Origin: Prosopocoilus inquinatus
Taxonomy: Eukaryota; Arthropoda; Insecta; Coleoptera; Lucanidae
DNA length: 64,000 bases
Direction of reading: 5' to 3'
NCBI GenBank assembly: GCA_036172665.1
Contig: JAYKNF010000016.1
Location: forward strand, 1,984,001 to 2,048,000
The notes under the pieces were generated by a model. The model saw nothing but the letters and a program-made list of their open reading frames with translations. It was not told the origin of the DNA and searched no databases. Positions 11,601 to 25,198 of this stretch are shown here, in pieces (positions within the stretch are counted from its first letter, which is position 1; each line of letters begins with the position of its first letter). Both the position numbers and the translations under genes were made by a program.

Positions 11601-13608
11601 GGACTCCAGTAACTTTGATTTGAAGTACGAAGTTCTCGGACGCAGCAGAAGCTGGAAGTAGTTTTGAACGAAATAACATGTACTAGCGTTGTTCCTGTGA
11701 TGTATCTAATCGATCCCTACTTATCTATCTTGTTATTTGACGTTACGATGGACTCCAGTATCTCTGATGTGAGATACGAAATTCTCGGACGCAGCAGAAG
11801 CTGGAAATAGTTTTGAACGAAATAACATGTATTAGCGTTGTTCCTGTGATGTATCTAATCGATCCCTACTTATCTATCTTGTTATTTGACGTTACGATGG
11901 ACTCCAGTAACTCCGATGGGAGATACGAAGTTCTCGGACGCAGCAGAAGCTGGAAATAGTTTAGAACGAAATAACACGTATTAGCGTTGTTCCCTTGATG
12001 TATCTAATCGATCCTTACTTATCTATCTTGTTATTTGACGTTACGATGGACTCCAGCAACTTTGATTTGAGATACGAAGTTCTCGGACGCAGCAGAAGCT
12101 GGAAATAGTTTTGAACGAAATAACACGTGTTAGCGTTGTTCCTGTGATGTATCTAATCGACCCTTACTTATCTATCTTGTTATTTGACGTTACAATGGAC
12201 TCCAGTAACTCCGATGTGAGATACGAATTTCTCGGACGCAGCAGAAGCTGGAAATAGTTTTGAACGAAACAACACGTATTAGCGTTGTTCCTGTGATGTA
12301 TCTAATCGATCCTTACTTATCTATCTTCTTATTTGACGTTACGATGGACTCCAGTAACTTTGGTTTGAGATACGAAGTTCTCGGACGCAGCAGAAGCTGG
12401 AAATAGTTTTGAACGAAATAACACGTGTTAGCGTTGTTCCTGTGATGTATCTAATCGACCCTTACTTATCTATCTTGTTATTTGACGTTACAATGGACTC
12501 CAGTAACTCCGATGTGAGATACGAAGTTTTCGGACGCAGCAGAAGCTGGAAATAGTTTTGAACGAAATAACACGTGTTAGCGTTGTTCCTGTGATGTATC
12601 TAATCGACCCTTACTTATCTATCTTGTTATTTGACGTTACAATGGACTCCAGTAACTTTGATTTGAAGTACGAAGTTCTCGGACGCAGCAGAAGCTGGAA
12701 ATAGTTTTGAACGAAATAAAACGTATTAGCGTTGTTCCTGTGATGTATCTAATCGATCCTTACTTATCTATCATATTATTTGACGTTACGATGGACTCCA
12801 GTAACTCCGATGTGAGATACGAAGTTCTCGGACGCAGCAGAAGCTGGAAATAGTTTTGAACGAAACAACACGTATTAGCGTTGTTCCTGTGTTGTATCTA
12901 ATCGATCCTTACTTATCTATCATATTATTTGACGTTACGATGGACTCCAGTAACTTTGAATTGAAGTACGAAGTTCTCGGACGCAGCAGAAGCTGGAAAT
13001 AGTTTTGAACGAAATAACACGTATTAGCGTTGTTCCTGTGATGTATCTAATCGATCCTTACTTATCTATCTTGTTATTTGACGTAACGATGGACTCCTGT
13101 AACTTTGATTTGAGATAAGATGTTCTTGGACGCAGCAGAAGCTGGAAATAGTTTTGAACGAAATAGCACGTGTTAGCGTTGTTCCTGTGATGTATCTAAT
13201 CGACCCTTACTTATCTATCTTGTTATTTGACATTACGATGGACTCCAGTAACTTTGATTTGAAGTACGAAATTCTCGGACGCAGCAGAAGCTGGAAATAG
13301 TTTTGAACGAAATAACACGTATTAGCGTTGTTCCTGTGATGTATCTAATCGACCCTTACTTATCTATCTTGTTATTTGACGTTACAATGGACTACAGTAA
13401 CTCCGATGTGAGATACGAATTTCTCGGACGCAGCAGAAGCTGGAAATAGTTTAGAACGAAATAACACGTATTAACGTTGTTCCTGTGTTGTATCTAATCT
13501 ATCCTTACTTATCTATCATATTATTTGACGTTACGATGGACTCCAGTAACTTTGATTTGAAGTACGAAGTTCTCGGACGCAGCAGAAGCTGGAAATAGTT
13601 TTGAACGA
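7545..13608. repeat. 21/20-unit higher-order repeat, two tandem copies
   Basis: Bases of about 7545-10630 recur at about 10674-13608. The first part is offset by 3,129 bp (21 units; ACTGCAGTAA at 7582 and 10711). From about 8612 the offset is 2,978 bp (20 units minus 2 bp; GACGTAACG at 8612/11590, TTCCCTTGATG near 9012/11990, GATAAG at 10136/13114). The second copy has lost one monomer near 11.5 kb, the one carrying GTGATAGATC. It also contains a 2-bp deletion at about 11180. Confidence 0.82.
11095..11241 (+). repeat. 147-bp monomer (private 2-bp deletion)
   Basis: GATGTGAGACGAATTTC near 11172-11188 replaces the usual GATGTGAGATACGAATTTC, a loss of 2 bp. The unit length becomes 49 codons, which opens a 97-codon frame (11070-11363), the longest in the window. 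It is found once only, so it is younger than the surrounding duplication, or it could be a sequencing error. Confidence 0.9.
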
Positions 13609-15540
13609 AACAACACGTATTAGCGTTGTTCCTGTGATGTATCTAATCGATCCTTACTTATCTATCTTGTTATTTGACGTTACGATGGACTCCTGTAACT
13701 TTGGTTTGAGATACGAAGTTCTCGGACGCAGCAGAAGCTGGAAATAGTTTTGAACGAAATAACACGTGTTAGCGTTGTTCCTGTGATGTATCTAATCGAC
13801 CCTTACTTATCTATCTTGTTATTTGACGTTACAATGGACTCCAGTAACTCCGATGTGAGATACGAATTTCTCGGACGCAGCAGAAGCTGGAAATAGTTTT
13901 GAACGAAATAACACGTATTAGCGTTGTTCCTGTGTTGTATCTAATCGATCCTTACTTATCTATCATATTATTTGACGTTACGATGGACTCCAGTAACTTT
14001 GATTTGAAGTACGAAGTTCTCGGACGCAGCAGAAGCTGGAAATAGTTTTGAACGAAATAACATGTACTAGCGTTGTTCCTGTGATGTATCTAATCGATCC
14101 CTACTTATCTATCTTGTTATTTGACGTTACGATGGACTCCAGTATCTCTGATGTGAGATACGAAATTCTCGGACGCAGCAGAAGCTGGAAATAGTTTTGA
14201 ACGAAATAACATGTATTAGCGTTGTTCCTGTGATGTATCTAATCGATCCCTACTTATCTATCTTGTTATTTGACGTTACGATGGACTCCAGTAACTCCGA
14301 TGGGAGATACGAAGTTCTCGGACGCAGCAGAAGCTGGAAATAGTTTAGAACGAAATAACACGTATTAGCGTTGTTCCCTTGATGTATCTAATCGATCCTT
14401 ACTTATCTATCTTGTTATTTGACGTTACGATGGACTCCAGTAACTTTGATTTGAGATACGAAGTTCTCGGACGCAGCAGAAGCTGGAAATAGTTTTGAAC
14501 GAAATAACACGTGTTAGCGTTGTTCCTGTGATGTATCTAATCGACCCTTACTTATCTATCTTGTTATTTGACGTTACAATGGACTCCAGTAACTCCGATG
14601 TGAGATACGAATTTCTCGGACGCAGCAGAAGCTGGAAATAGTTTTGAACGAAACAACACGTATTAGCGTTGTTCCTGTGATGTATCTAATCGATCCTTAC
14701 TTATCTATCTTCTTATTTGACGTTACGATGGACTCCAGTAACTTTGGTTTGAGATACGAAGTTCTCGGACGCAGCAGAAGCTGGAAATAGTTTTGAACGA
14801 AATAACACGTGTTAGCGTTGTTCCTGTGATGTATCTAATCGACCCTTACTTATCTATCTTGTTATTTGACGTTACAATGGACTCCAGTAACTCCGATGTG
14901 AGATACGAAGTTTTCGGACGCAGCAGAAGCTGGAAATAGTTTTGAACGAAATAACACGTGTTAGCGTTGTTCCTGTGATGTATCTAATCGACCCTTACTT
15001 ATCTATCTTGTTATTTGACGTTACAATGGACTCCAGTAACTTTGATTTGAAGTACGAAGTTCTCGGACGCAGCAGAAGCTGGAAATAGTTTTGAACGAAA
15101 TAAAACGTATTAGCGTTGTTCCTGTGATGTATCTAATCGATCCTTACTTATCTATCATATTATTTGACGTTACGATGGACTCCAGTAACTCCGATGTGAG
15201 ATACGAAGTTCTCGGACGCAGCAGAAGCTGGAAATAGTTTTGAACGAAACAACACGTATTAGCGTTGTTCCTGTGTTGTATCTAATCGATCCTTACTTAT
15301 CTATCATATTATTTGACGTTACGATGGACTCCAGTAACTTTGAATTGAAGTACGAAGTTCTCGGACGCAGCAGAAGCTGGAAATAGTTTTGAACGAAATA
15401 ACACGTATTAGCGTTGTTCCTGTGATGTATCTAATCGATCCTTACTTATCTATCTTGTTATTTGACGTAACGATGGACTCCAGTAACTTTGATTTGAGAT
15501 AAGATGTTCTTGGACGCAGCAGAAGCTGGAAATAGTTTTG
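11665..15540. repeat. 16-unit period (2,384 bp) duplication
   Basis: About 11665-13158 recurs at about 14045-15540. The rare marker GTTCCCTTGA lies at 11989 and 14373, a spacing of 2,384 = 16x149. The neighbouring markers CATGTACTAG, TCTTCTTATT and GAAATAAAACG follow in the same order. The copies part at about 15541, where the second runs into GAAAGAAATAAAACG instead of GAACGAAATAGCACG. Confidence 0.78.
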
Positions 15541-18500
15541 AAAGAAATAAAACGTATTAGCGTTGTTCCTGTGATGTATCTAATCGATCCTTACTTATCT
15601 ATCTTGTTATTTGACGTTACGATGGACTCCAGTAACTTTGATTTGAGATACGAAGTTTTCGGACGCAGCAGAAGCTGGAAATAGTTTTGAACGAAACAAC
15701 ACGTATTGGCGTTGTTCCTGTGATGTATCTAATCGATCCTTACTTATCTATCTTGTTATTTGACGTTACGATGGGCTCCAGTAACTTTGATTTGAGATAC
15801 GAAGTTTTCGGACGCAGCAGAAGCTGGAAATAGTTTTGAACGAAACAACACGTATTAGCGTTGTTCCTGTGATGTATCTAATCGATCCTTACTTATCTAT
15901 CTTGTTATTTGACGTTACGATGGACTGCAGTAACTTTGATTTGAGATACGAAGTTCTCGGACGCAGCAGAAGCTGGAAATAGTTTTGAACGGAATAACAC
16001 GTGTTAGCGTTGTTCCTGTGATGTACCTAATCGACCCTTACTTATCTATCTTGTTATTTGACGTTACGATGGACTCCAGTAACTCCGATGGGAGATACGA
16101 AGTTCTCGGACGCAGCAGAAGCTGGAAATAGTTTTGAACGAAATAAAACGTATTAGCGTTGTTCCTGTGATGTATCTAATCGATCCTTACTTATCTATCA
16201 TATTATTTGACGTTACGATGGACTCCAGTAACTCCGATGTGAGATACGAAGTTCTCGGACGCAGCAGAAGCTGGAAATAGTTTTGAACGAAACAACACGT
16301 ATTAGCGTTGTTCCTGTGTTGTATCTAATCGATCCTTACTTATCTATCATATTATTTGACGTTACGATGGACTCCAGTAACTTTGAATTGAAGTACGAAG
16401 TTCTCGGACGCAGCAGAAGCTGGAAATAGTTTTGAACGAAATAACACGTATTAGCGTTGTTCCTGTGATGTATCTAATCGATCCTTACTTATCTATCTTG
16501 TTATTTGACGTAACGATGGACTCCAGTAACTTTGATTTGAGATAAGATGTTCTTGGACGCAGCAGAAGCTGGAAATAGTTTTGAACGAAATAGCACGTGT
16601 TAGCGTTGTTCCTGTGATGTATCTAATCGACCCTTACTTATCTATCTTGTTATTTGACATTACGATGGACTCCAGTAACTTTGATTTGAAGTACGAAATT
16701 CTCGGACGCAGCAGAAGCTGGAAATAGTTTTGAACGAAATAACACGTATTAGCGTTGTTCCTGTGATGTATCTAATCGACCCTTACTTATCTATCTTGTT
16801 ATTTGACGTTACAATGGACTCCAGTAACTCCGATGTGAGATACGAATTTCTCGGACGCAGCAGAAGCTGGAAATAGTTTAGAACGAAATAACACGTATTA
16901 ACGTTGTTCCTGTGTTGTATCTAATCTATCCTTACTTATCTATCATATTATTTGACGTTACGATGGACTCCAGTAACTTTGATTTGAAGTACGAAGTTCT
17001 CGGACGCAGCAGAAGCTGGAAATAGTTTTGAACGAAACAACACGTATTAGCGTTGTTCCTGTGATGTATCTAATCGATCCTTACTTATCTATCTTGTTAT
17101 TTGACGTTACGATGGACTCCTGTAACTTTGGTTTGAGATACGAAGTTCTCGGACGCAGCAGAAGCTGGAAATAGTTTTGAACGAAATAACACGTGTTAGC
17201 GTTGTTCCTGTGATGTATCTAATCGACCCTTACTTATCTATCTTGTTATTTGACGTTACAATGGACTCCAGTAACTCCGATGTGAGATACGAATTTCTCG
17301 GACGCAGCAGAAGCTGGAAATAGTTTTGAACGAAATAACACGTATTAGCGTTGTTCCTGTGTTGTATCTAATCGATCCTTACTTATCTATCATATTATTT
17401 GACGTTACGATGGACTCCAGTAACTTTGATTTGAAGTACGAAGTTCTCGGACGCAGCAGAAGCTGGAAAAAGTTTTGAACGAAATAACATGTACTAGCGT
17501 TGTTCCTGTGATGTATCTAATCGATCCCTACTTATCTATCTTGTTATTTGACGTTACGATGGACTCCAGTATCTCTGATGTGAGATACGAAATTCTCGGA
17601 CGCAGCAGAAGCTGGAAATAGTTTTGAACGAAATAACATGTATTAGCGTTGTTCCTGTGATGTATCTAATCGATCCCTACTTATCTATCTTGTTATTTGA
17701 CGTTACGATGGACTCCAGTAACTCCGATGGGAGATACGAAGTTCTCGGACGCAGCAGAAGCTGGAAATAGTTTAGAACGAAATAACACGTATTAGCGTTG
17801 TTCCCTTGATGTATCTAATCGATCCTTACTTATCTATCTTGTTATTTGACGTTACGATGGACTCCAGTAACTTTGATTTGAGATACGAAGTTCTCGGACG
17901 CAGCAGAAGCTGGAAATAGTTTTGAACGAAATAACACGTGTTAGCGTTGTTCCTGTGATGTATCTAATCGACCCTTACTTATCTATCTTGTTATTTGACG
18001 TTACAATGGACTCCAGTAACTCCGATGTGAGATACGAATTTCTCGGACGCAGCAGAAGCTGGAAATAGTTTTGAACGAAACAACACGTATTAGCGTTGTT
18101 CCTGTGATGTATCTAATCGATCCTTACTTATCTATCTTCTTATTTGACGTTACGATGGACTCCAGTAACTTTGGTTTGAGATACGAAGTTCTCGGACGCA
18201 GCAGAAGCTGGAAATAGTTTTGAACGAAATAACACGTGTTAGCGTTGTTCCTGTGATGTATCTAATCGACCCTTACTTATCTATCTTGTTATTTGACGTT
18301 ACAATGGACTCCAGTAACTCCGATGTGAGATACGAAGTTTTCGGACGCAGCAGAAGCTGGAAATAGTTTTGAACGAAATAACACGTGTTAGCGTTGTTCC
18401 TGTGATGTATCTAATCGACCCTTACTTATCTATCTTGTTATTTGACGTTACAATGGACTCCAGTAACTTTGATTTGAAGTACGAAGTTCTCGGACGCAGC

Positions 18501-18962
18501 AGAAGCTGGAAATAGTTTTGAACGAAATAAAACGTATTAGCGTTGTTCCTGTGATGTATCTAATCGATCCTTACTTATCTATCATATTATTTGACGTTAC
18601 GATGGACTCCAGTAACTCCGATGTGAGATACGAAGTTCTCGGACGCAGCAGAAGCTGGAAATAGTTTTGAACGAAACAACACGTATTAGCGTTGTTCCTG
18701 TGTTGTATCTAATCGATCCTTACTTATCTATCATATTATTTGACGTTACGATGGACTCCAGTAACTTTGAATTGAAGTACGAAGTTCTCGGACGCAGCAG
18801 AAGCTGGAAATAGTTTTGAACGAAATAACACGTATTAGCGTTGTTCCTGTGATGTATCTAATCGATCCTTACTTATCTATCTTGTTATTTGACGTAACGA
18901 TGGACTCCAGTAACTTTGATTTGAGATAAGATGTTCTTGGACGCAGCAGAAGCTGGAAATAG
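12710..18962. repeat. 23-unit period (3,427 bp) duplication
   Basis: About 12710-15535 recurs at about 16137-18962. The markers GATAAGATGTTCTTGG (13114/16541) and GTTCCCTTGA (14373/17800) are both spaced by 3,427 = 23x149. Between the copies lies a four-unit segment (15541-16145) of different ancestry. This 23-unit period overlaps the 16-unit one, so the same monomers take part in two different tandem duplications. Confidence 0.8.
15541..16145. repeat. Four-unit segment of different ancestry (matches 6632-7236)
   Basis: It starts AAAGAAATAAAACG and carries TATTGGCG, GACTGCAG, GTACCTAATCG and GATGGGAG in order. The same series is found at 6632-7236 (offset 8,909 = 59x149+120-2) and at about 23140-23740. 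Two private changes are GATGGGCTCC near 15772 and GAACGGAATAAC near 15989. It sits exactly between the two copies of the 23-unit duplication. Confidence 0.75.
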
Positions 18963-21150
18963 TTTTGAACGAAATAGCACGTGTTAGCGTTGTTCCTGTG
19001 ATGTATCTAATCGACCCTTACTTATCTATCTTGTTATTTGACATTACGATGGACTCCAGTAACTTTGATTTGAAGTACGAAATTCTCGGACGCAGCAGAA
19101 GCTGGAAATAGTTTTGAACGAAATAACACGTATTAGCGTTGTTCCTGTGATGTATCTAATCGACCCTTACTTATCTATCTTGTTATTTGACGTTACAATG
19201 GACTCCAGTAACTCCGATGTGAGATACGAATTTCTCGGACGCAGCAGAAGCTGGAAATAGTTTAGAACGAAATAACACGTATTAACGTTGTTCCTGTGTT
19301 GTATCTAATCTATCCTTACTTATCTATCATATTATTTGACGTTACGATGGACTCCAGTAACTTTGATTTGAAGTACGAAGTTCTCGGACGCAGCAGAAGC
19401 TGGAAATAGTTTTGAACGAAACAACACGTATTAGCGTTGTTCCTGTGATGTATCTAATCGATCCTTACTTATCTATCTTGTTATTTGACGTTACGATGGA
19501 CTCCTGTAACTTTGGTTTGAGATACGAAGTTCTCGGACGCAGCAGAAGCTGGAAATAGTTTTGAACGAAATAACACGTGTTAGCGTTGTTCCTGTGATGT
19601 ATCTAATCGACCCTTACTTATCTATCTTGTTATTTGACGTTACAATGGACTCCAGTAACTCCGATGTGAGATACGAATTTCTCGGACGCAGCAGAAGCTG
19701 GAAATAGTTTTGAACGAAATAACACGTATTAGCGTTGTTCCTGTGTTGTATCTAATCGATCCTTACTTATCTATCATATTATTTGACGTTACGATGGACT
19801 CCAGTAACTTTGATTTGAAGTACGAAGTTCTCGGACGCAGCAGAAGCTGGAAATAGTTTTGAACGAAATAGCACGTGTTAGCGTTGTTCCTGTGATGTAT
19901 CTAATCGACCCTTACTTATCTATCTTGTTATTTGAAGTTACGATGGACTCCAGTAACTCCGATGTGAGATACGAAGTTCTCGGACGCAGCATAGGCTGGA
20001 AATAGTTTCGAAAGAAACAACACGTATTAGCGTTGTTAATATGATGTATCTAATCGATCCTTACTTATCTATCTTGTTATTTGACGTTACGATGTACTCC
20101 AGTAACTTTGATTTGAGATACGAAATTCTCGGACGCAGCAGAAGCTGGAAATAGTTTCGAACGAAACAACACGTATTAGCGTCGTTCCTGTGATGTATCT
20201 AATCGATCGTTACTTATCTATCTTGTTATTTGACGTTACGATGGACTCCAGTAACTCCGATGGGAGATACGAAGTTCTCGGACGCAGCAGAAGCTGGAAA
20301 TAGTTTAGAACGAAATAACACGTATTAGCGTTGTTCCTTTGATGTATCTAATCCATCCTTACTTATCTATCTTGTTATTTGACGTTACGATGGACTCCAG
20401 TAACTTTGATTTTAGATACGAAGTTCTCGGACGCAGCAGAAGCTGGAAATAGTTTTGAACGAAATAACACGTGTCAGCGTTGTTCCTGTGATGTATCTAA
20501 TCGACCCTTACTTATCTATCTTGTTATTTGACGTTACAATGGACTCCAGTAACTCCGATGTGAGATACGAATTTCTCGGACGCAGCAGAAGCTGGAAATA
20601 GTTTTGAACGAAACAACACGTATTAGCGTTGTTAATGTGATGTATCTAATCGATCCTTACTTATCTATCTTGTTATTTGACGTTACGATGGACTCCAGTA
20701 ACTTTGATTTGAGATAAGATGTTCTCGGACGCAGCAGAAGCTGGAAATAGTTTTGAACGAAACAACACGTATTAGCGTTGTTCCTGTGTTGTATCTAATC
20801 GATCCTTACTTATCTATCATATTATTTGACGTTACGATGGACTCCAGTAACTTTGATTTGAAGTACGAAGTTCTCGGACGCAGCAGAAGCTGGAAATAGT
20901 TTTGAAAGAAATAAAACGTATTAGCGTTGTTCCTGTGATGTATCTAATCGATCCTTACTTATCTATCTTGTTATTTGACGTTACGATGGACTCCAGTAAC
21001 TTTGATTTGAAATACGAAGTTTTCGGACGCAGCAGAAGCTGGAAATAGTTTTGAACGAAACAACACGTATTGGCGTTGTTCCTGTGATGTATCTAATCGA
21101 TCCTTACTTATCTATCTTGTTATTTGACGTTACGATGGACTCCAGTAACT
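16560..21150. repeat. 4.6-kb block, copy 1 (partner 58960-63550)
   Basis: Markers recur at a constant offset of 42,400 bp: GTTCCCTTGA 17800/60200, CGGACGCAGCATAGG 19981/62381, GATAAGATGTTCTCGG 20713/63113. Few differences are visible: AGCTGGAAAAAG near 17470 in copy 1; CTTCTTATTTGACATT near 61432 and AATAGATCG near 62601 in copy 2. The interval is not clustered with its partner, so this is long-range sharing within the array. Confidence 0.85.
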
Positions 21151-23385
21151 TTGATTTGAGATAAGATGTTCTTGGACGCAGCAGAAGCTGGAAATAGTTT
21201 TGAACGAAATAGCACGTGTTAGCGTTGTTCCTGTGATGTATCTAATCGACCCTTACTTATCTATCTTGTTATTTGACATTACGATGGACTCCAGTAACTT
21301 TGATTTGAAGTACGAAATTCTCGGACGCAGCAGAAGCTGGAAATAGTTTTGAACGAAATAACACGTATTAGCGTTGTTCCTGTGATGTATCTAATCGACC
21401 CTTACTTATCTATCTTGTTATTTGACGTTACAATGGATTCCAGTAACTCCGATGTGAGATACGAATTTCTCGGACGCAGCAGAAGCTGGAAATAGTTTAG
21501 AACGAAATAACACGTATTAACGTTGTTCCTGTGTTGTATCTAATCTATCCTTACTTATCTATCATATTATTTGACGTTACGATGGACTCCAGTAACTTTG
21601 ATTTGAAGTACGAAGTTCTCGGACGCAGCAGAAGCTGGAAATAGTTTTGAACGAAACAACACGTATTAGCGTTGTTCCTGTGATGTATCTAATCGATCCT
21701 TACTTATCTATCTTGTTATTTGACGTTACGATGGACTCCTGTAACTTTGGTTTGAGATACGAAGTTCTCGGACGCAGCAGAAGCTGGAAATAGTTTTGAA
21801 CGAAATAACACGTGTTAGCGTTGTTCCTGTGATGTATCTAATCGACCCTTACTTATCTATCTTGTTATTTGACGTTACAATGGACTCCAGTAACTCCGAT
21901 GTGAGATACGAATTTCTCGGACGCAGCAGAAGCTGGAAATAGTTTTGAACGAAATAACACGTATTAGCGTTGTTCCTGTGTTGTATCTAATCGATCCTTA
22001 CTTATCTATCATATTATTTGACGTTACGATGGACTCCAGTAACTTTGATTTGAAGTACGAAGTTCTCGGACGCAGCAGAAGCTGGAAATAGTTTTGAACG
22101 AAATAGCACGTGTTAGCGTTGTTCCTGTGATGTATCTAATCGACCCTTACTTATCTATCTTGTTATTTGAAGTTACGATGGACTCCAGTAACTCCGATGT
22201 GAGATACGAAGTTCTCGGACGCAGCATAGGCTGGAAATAGTTTCGAAAGAAACAACACGTATTAGCGTTGTTAATATGATGTATCTAATCGATCCTTACT
22301 TATCTATCTTGTTATTTGACGTTACGATGTACTCCAGTAACTTTGATTTGAGATACGAAATTCTCGGACGCAGCAGAAGCTGGAAATAGTTTCGAACGAA
22401 ACAACACGTATTAGCGTCGTTCCTGTGATGTATCTAATCGATCGTTACTTATCTATCTTGTTATTTGACGTTACGATGGACTCCAGTAACTCCGATGGGA
22501 GATACGAAGTTCTCGGACGCAGCAGAAGCTGGAAATAGTTTAGAACGAAATAACACGTATTAGCGTTGTTCCTTTGATGTATCTAATCCATCCTTACTTA
22601 TCTATCTTGTTATTTGACGTTACGATGGACTCCAGTAACTTTGATTTTAGATACGAAGTTCTCGGACGCAGCAGAAGCTGGAAATAGTTTTGAACGAAAT
22701 AACACGTGTCAGCGTTGTTCCTGTGATGTATCTAATCGACCCTTACTTATCTATCTTGTTATTTGACGTTACAATGGACTCCAGTAACTCCGATGTGAGA
22801 TACGAATTTCTCGGACGCAGCAGAAGCTGGAAATAGTTTTGAACGAAACAACACGTATTAGCGTTGTTAATGTGATGTATCTAATCGATCCTTACTTATC
22901 TATCTTGTTATTTGACGTTACGATGGACTCCAGTAACTTTGATTTGAGATAAGATGTTCTCGGACGCAGCAGAAGCTGGAAATAGTTTTGAACGAAACAA
23001 CACGTATTAGCGTTGTTCCTGTGTTGTATCTAATCGATCCTTACTTATCTATCATATTATTTGACGTTACGATGGACTCCAGTAACTTTGATTTGAAGTA
23101 CGAAGTTCTCGGACGCAGCAGAAGCTGGAAATAGTTTTGAAAGAAATAAAACGTATTAGCGTTGTTCCTGTGATGTATCTAATCGATCCTTACTTATCTA
23201 TCTTGTTATTTGACGTTACGATGGACTCCAGTAACTTTGATTTGAGATACGAAGTTTTCGGACGCAGCAGAAGCTGGAAATAGTTTTGAACGAAACAACA
23301 CGTATTGGCGTTGTTCCTGTGATGTATCTAATCGATCCTTACTTATCTATCTTGTTATTTGACGTTACGATGGACTCCAGTAACT
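18900..23385. repeat. Second 15-unit higher-order repeat (2,235 bp), two tandem copies
   Basis: Copy 1 runs from about 18900 to 21150 and copy 2 from about 21150 to 23385. The markers GATAAGATGTTCTTGG (18925/21160) and CGGACGCAGCATAGG (19981/22216) are spaced by exactly 2,235 bp. The series inside includes CGAAAGAAACAAC, AATATGATG, GTCGTTCC, GATCGTTAC, TCCATCC, GATTTTAG and GTGTCAGCG. The period is the same as at 2.5-7.0 kb but most of the content differs; the two share the part marked by AATGTGATG. Private changes include GATTCC near 21436 and GAAATACG near 21009. Confidence 0.86.
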
Positions 23386-25198
23386 TTGATTTGAGATACG
23401 AAGTTTTCGGACGCAGCAGAAGCTGGAAATAGTTTTGAACGAAACAACACGTATTAGCGTTGTTCCTGTGATGTATCTAATCGATCCTTACTTATCTATC
23501 TTGTTATTTGACGTTACGATGGACTGCAGTAACTTTGATTTGAGATACGAAGTTCTCGGACGCAGCAGAAGCTGGAAATAGTTTTGAACGAAATAACACG
23601 TGTTAGCGTTGTTCCTGTGATGTACCTAATCGACCCTTACTTATCTATCTTGTTATTTGACGTTACGATGGACTCCAGTAACTCCGATGGGAGATACGAA
23701 GTTCTCGGACGCAGCAGAAGCTGGAAATAGTTTTGAACGAAATAACACGTATTAGCGTTGTTCCTGTGTTGTATCTAATCGATCCTTACTTATCTATCAT
23801 ATTATTTGACGTTACGATGGACTCCAGTAACTTTGATTTGAAGTACGAAGTTTTGAACGAAACAACACGTATTAGCGTTGTTCCTGTGATGTATCTAATC
23901 GATCCTTACTTATCTATCTTGTTATTTGACGTTACGATGGACTCCAGTAACTTTGATTTGAGATACGAAGTTTTCGGACGCAGCAGAAGCTGGAAATAGT
24001 TTTGAACGAAACAACACGTATTAGCTTTGTTCCTGTGATGTATCTAATCGATCCTTACTTATCTATCTTGTTATTTGACGTTACGATGGACTGCAGTAAC
24101 TTTGATTTGAGATACGAAGTTCTCGGACGCAGCAGAAGCTGGAAATAGTTTTGAACGAAATAACACGTGTTAGCGTTGTTCCTGTGATGTACCTAATCGA
24201 CCCTTACTTATCTATCTTGTTATTTGACGTTACGATGTACTCCAGTAACTCCGATGGGAGATACGAAGTTCTCGGACGCAGCAGAAGCTGGATATAGTTT
24301 AGAACGAAATAACACGTATTAGCGTTGTTCCTGTGATGTATCTAATCGATCCTTACTTATCTATCTTGTTATTTGACGTTACGATGGACTCCAGTAACTT
24401 TGATTTGAGATACGATGTTCTCGGACGCAGCAGAAGCTGGAAATAGTTTTGAACGAAATAACACGTGTTAGCGTTGTTCCTGTGATGTATCTAATCGACC
24501 CTTACTTATCTATCTTGTTATTTGACGTTACAATGGACTCCAGTAACTCCGATGTGAGATACGAATTTCTCGGACGCAGCAGAAGCTGGAAATAGTTTTG
24601 AACGAAACAACACGTATTAGCGTTGTTCCTGTGATGTATCTAATCGATCCTTACTTATCTATCTTCTTATTTGACGTTACGATGGACTCCAGTAACTTTG
24701 GTTTGAGATACGAAGTTCTCGGACGCAGCAGAAGCTGGAAATAGTTTTGAACGAAATAACACGTGTTAGCGTTGTTCCTGTGATGTATCTAATCGACCCT
24801 TACTTATCTATCTTGTTATTTGACGTTACAATGGACTCCAGTAACTCCGATGTGAGATACGAAGTTTTCGGACGCAGCAGAAGCTGGAAATAGTTTTGAA
24901 CGAAACAACACGTATTAGCGTTGTTCCTGTGATAGATCTAATCGATCCTTACTTATCTATCTTGTTATTTGACGTTACGATGGACTCCAGTAACTTTGAT
25001 TTGAGATACGAAGTTTTCGGACGCAGCAGAAGCTGGAAATAGTTTTGAACGAAACAACACGTATTAGCGTTGTTCCTGTGATGTATCTAATCGATCCTTA
25101 CTTATCTATCTTGTTATTTGACGTAACGATGGACTCCAGTAACTTTGATTTGAAGTACGAAGTTCTCGGACGCAGCAGAAGCTGGAAATAGTTTTGAA
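22708..25198. repeat. 2.5-kb block, copy 2 (partner 6200-8690)
   Basis: This is the second copy of the block described at 6200-8690, offset 16,508 bp. It includes the second 120-bp unit (23758-23877) and the GTGATAGATC marker (24929). After about 25198 the two neighbourhoods diverge: CATGTACTAG follows in copy 1 and CAACACGTATTAG in copy 2. Confidence 0.87.
23758..23877 (+). repeat. 120-bp monomer lacking the constant block, second copy
   Basis: It has the same 29-bp deletion and flanks as the unit at 7250, offset by 16,508 bp, so it is a copy of the same event carried by the 2.5-kb block. No third copy is in the window. Confidence 0.93.
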
